Position numbers and translations under genes: made by a program
Assembly (NCBI GenBank): GCA_004556875.1
Contig: SFFP01000114.1
Coordinates: forward strand, 1 to 6,367
Direction of reading: 5' to 3'
Length of the DNA stretch: 6,367 nucleotides
Source: Ruminococcus flavefaciens
GTDB lineage: Bacteria > Bacillota_A > Clostridia > Oscillospirales > Ruminococcaceae
Shown here: in pieces, positions 5,012 to 6,367 of the stretch
Layout of the letters: the number at the start of each line of letters is the position of its first letter
How positions within the stretch are numbered: position 1 is the first letter of the stretch
The notes under the pieces: generated by a model
Told to the model about the DNA's origin: nothing
Databases searched by the model: none
The model's input: only the letters and a program-made list of their open reading frames with translations

Positions 5012-6367
5012 TCAGTCAATTGTTACGCCTTCGCTGACAGGAAGTGTATTGAGCTTGCGGAGAAGGAAGAGCTGGATGACCTGAGCGTCCTTAACAGTAA
5101 CGCCGTCGTTTCCGTAAACGTCAGCTGCCTTGGAAGCATTGTCACTGAGCTTGTACTTGTCAGGGTTAGCGAGAGACTGCATGATAAGAACAACGTCGCT
5201 CATATCAACATCGCCGTCCTGGTTAGCATCACCGTTGCCTGTGCTCTTAGCAGCAGGAACGTTTGATGTAGTAGATGTTGTTACATCAGTAACAACAGAA
5301 GTTGTTGATGTTGTGGTAGAAATTCCGGTTGTAGTTGTTGTTGTGGTAGTAGTTGTGGTCGTTGTTGTCTGAGAAGTTGTAGTAGTTGTAGTCTCAGCAG
5401 CAGCACCACCGAAGTTATAGCCTGTGAGGTCGATAAGTTCCGGCTGATACCAGATCTGAGCCTCAGCAGTCTTTATACCTGCAGGGAACTTGTCCATAGC
5501 AATTTTTACAACGAGATCGCCGTTAGCATCTGTCTTGCCGGACCACTCGATCTGCTCCCAACCGTCATTGTTGAAGCCGACACAGCCGTTTGTAGTTGTG
5601 TTCTTTTCGCCCTTGAATGTAAGGATAAGATCGTCGCCAGCCTGAGCATTAGCGAAATCGATGCTGTACTTCTTAGTTTTGTCAACAGGAACGTCTACTT
5701 CAACGTCAGGAGCGTTAAGGATAACGATCTGCTCGATATTTGTAACGTTATCAGTTCTTGCCTGCATATGAGCAACTGTAGAAAGGTCTGTCCAAGCTGC
5801 AGGGAGCTGCTGAGAAACGAGGTAGTAAGCGATGCCGTTCTCTTCGTCGACAACGTAAGGCTTGAATTCTGTCCAGTTGCCGTAAGCTTCGTTAGAGAAA
5901 GCAAGGACAGGAGTTGTACCTGTGTACTTTATAGCAACTTCCTTGCCTTCGAGCTGTGACCATGAGATATCCTGACCCGGAGTTGTGTTCTCATAAGTCT
6001 TTGACTTGGAAGCGTCTATTTCGATTGCAGTATCTCTGAATACTGTTCCCTCTGAAAGGCTCTGATGTGAGTAAGTAGGGATCTTTCTTTCACTGCCCCA
6101 CTTGATAGTGTCGTCAGACATGATCTCCATCATCTTGTTGATGATAGGAAGGCTTGCTTCGTGCCATTCGCCTGTTTCACGGTTGATATAGCCGTGGCAC
6201 TCGCCGGGATCCTTAGGATTTGAAACTGTGTTGTTATCCCAGAGGCAGCAAGGGATGCCGTACTTCTTAGCGGTTGTGAAGTACTGAGTTGTCCATGCAA
6301 CTCTTGCCTCTGTGTTATCGAAGTTAGATGTACCCATCTCACCGATTACAACAGGGATATCCTTGTC
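5012..6367 (-). CDS. Dockerin-bearing GH5 (probably GH5_4) endoglucanase, C-terminal part
   Basis: The frame is open to the right edge, so 451 residues of the C-terminal part are seen; the signal peptide and most of the TIM barrel are outside. The fragment begins DKDIPVVIGEMGTSNFDN. Glu10 is the predicted GH5 nucleophile on strand beta-7, and CLWDNN (41-46) followed by GYINRETGEW is the beta-8 end as in GH5_4 endoglucanases and xyloglucanases. Two beta-rich modules follow: about 111-220 (KEVAIKYTG; Trp and Tyr rich) and about 232-321 (YSIDFANAQAGDD to AQIWYQPELIDLTGYNFGG), the second resembling CBM80-like ruminococcal modules (low certainty). Then come a Thr-rich linker (about 322-377) and a type I dockerin (378-439) with two EF-hand loops: DANQDGDVDMSD at 380-391 and DVYGNDGVTVKD at 416-427, with Tyr418 at a position usually Asn/Asp. 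The enzyme would be secreted and docked on a cohesin scaffold to cut beta-1,4-glucans. The gene is monocistronic at its 3' end. Confidence 0.92.
   Translation of the reverse strand, partial: DKDIPVVIGEMGTSNFDNTEARVAWTTQYFTTAKKYGIPCCLWDNNTVSNPKDPGECHGYINRETGEWHEASLPIINKMMEIMSDDTIKWGSERKIPTYSHQSLSEGTVFRDTAIEIDASKSKTYENTTPGQDISWSQLEGKEVAIKYTGTTPVLAFSNEAYGNWTEFKPYVVDEENGIAYYLVSQQLPAAWTDLSTVAHMQARTDNVTNIEQIVILNAPDVEVDVPVDKTKKYSIDFANAQAGDDLILTFKGEKNTTTNGCVGFNNDGWEQIEWSGKTDANGDLVVKIAMDKFPAGIKTAEAQIWYQPELIDLTGYNFGGAAAETTTTTTSQTTTTTTTTTTTTTTGISTTTSTTSVVTDVTTSTTSNVPAAKSTGNGDANQDGDVDMSDVVLIMQSLANPDKYKLSDNASKAADVYGNDGVTVKDAQVIQLFLLRKLNTLPVSEGVTID
5237..5404 (-). repeat. Threonine-codon simple repeat encoding the cellulase linker
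   Basis: The segment encodes a linker of mostly Thr with some Ser, Gln and Val; 5327-5392 is nearly pure ACN codons (six Thr, Ser-Gln, fourteen Thr). The third base varies between codons, so it is a degenerate triplet array rather than a perfect microsatellite. It separates the binding modules from the dockerin and is likely O-glycosylated or flexible (inference). The long valine frame on the other strand is its shadow. Confidence 0.85.

Noticed and set aside
5130..5372. Plus-strand frame ending in a long valine run
   Set aside because: It is the complement of the ACN-coded threonine linker of the cellulase and has no other gene-like property.
5327..5392. CRISPR-like or minisatellite array suggested by the repetitive GTT/GTG triplets
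   Set aside because: There are no repeat-spacer units. The pattern is degenerate threonine codons in a secreted-enzyme linker.

Overview
The window looks like a piece of chromosome from a gut or rumen Ruminococcus-type anaerobe (Firmicutes, Clostridia, Oscillospiraceae). This rests on three things: a secreted GH5 cellulase ending in a threonine-rich linker and a type I dockerin, a secreted BspA-like leucine-rich-repeat protein, and strong Gram-positive Shine-Dalgarno sites and promoters. No marker gene is present, so the genus is an inference.

All five supported genes lie on the minus strand, so transcription runs from high to low coordinates. In that order: (1) the 3' part of a dockerin-bearing GH5 endoglucanase (6367 to 5012, cut off by the window edge exactly at its catalytic nucleophile region), closed by a strong intrinsic terminator at about 4979-4949. 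(2) A 299-base intergenic region carrying a near-consensus promoter with an inverted repeat around its -35 box, and a leader of about 130 bases with a second inverted repeat at its 5' end. (3) A PHP-family CpsB-type tyrosine phosphatase (4712-3981). (4) A four-TM, CapD/PglF/EpsC-type nucleotide-sugar dehydratase (TTG start, 3941-1995). (5) A perfect hairpin that contains the dehydratase stop codon. (6) A FliB-family Cys-rich lysine N-methylase-like protein (1961-915). (7) A 119-base gap with a textbook promoter. (8) The 5' part of a secreted leucine-rich-repeat protein (795 to 1, running off the left edge).

Functionally, the cpsB-like and dehydratase genes form a short surface-polysaccharide operon: the first would dephosphorylate a tyrosine kinase controlling polymer synthesis, and the second would make a 4-keto-6-deoxy sugar nucleotide. 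The matching kinase/Wzz-like genes and glycosyltransferases are not in the window. The FliB-like gene follows by 33 bases but is separated by a terminator-like hairpin, so its expression may depend on read-through. The flanking genes encode extracellular proteins (fibre degradation and surface/LRR). No tRNA, rRNA, CRISPR, insertion sequence or prophage feature was seen, and no plus-strand reading frame looks like a real gene.
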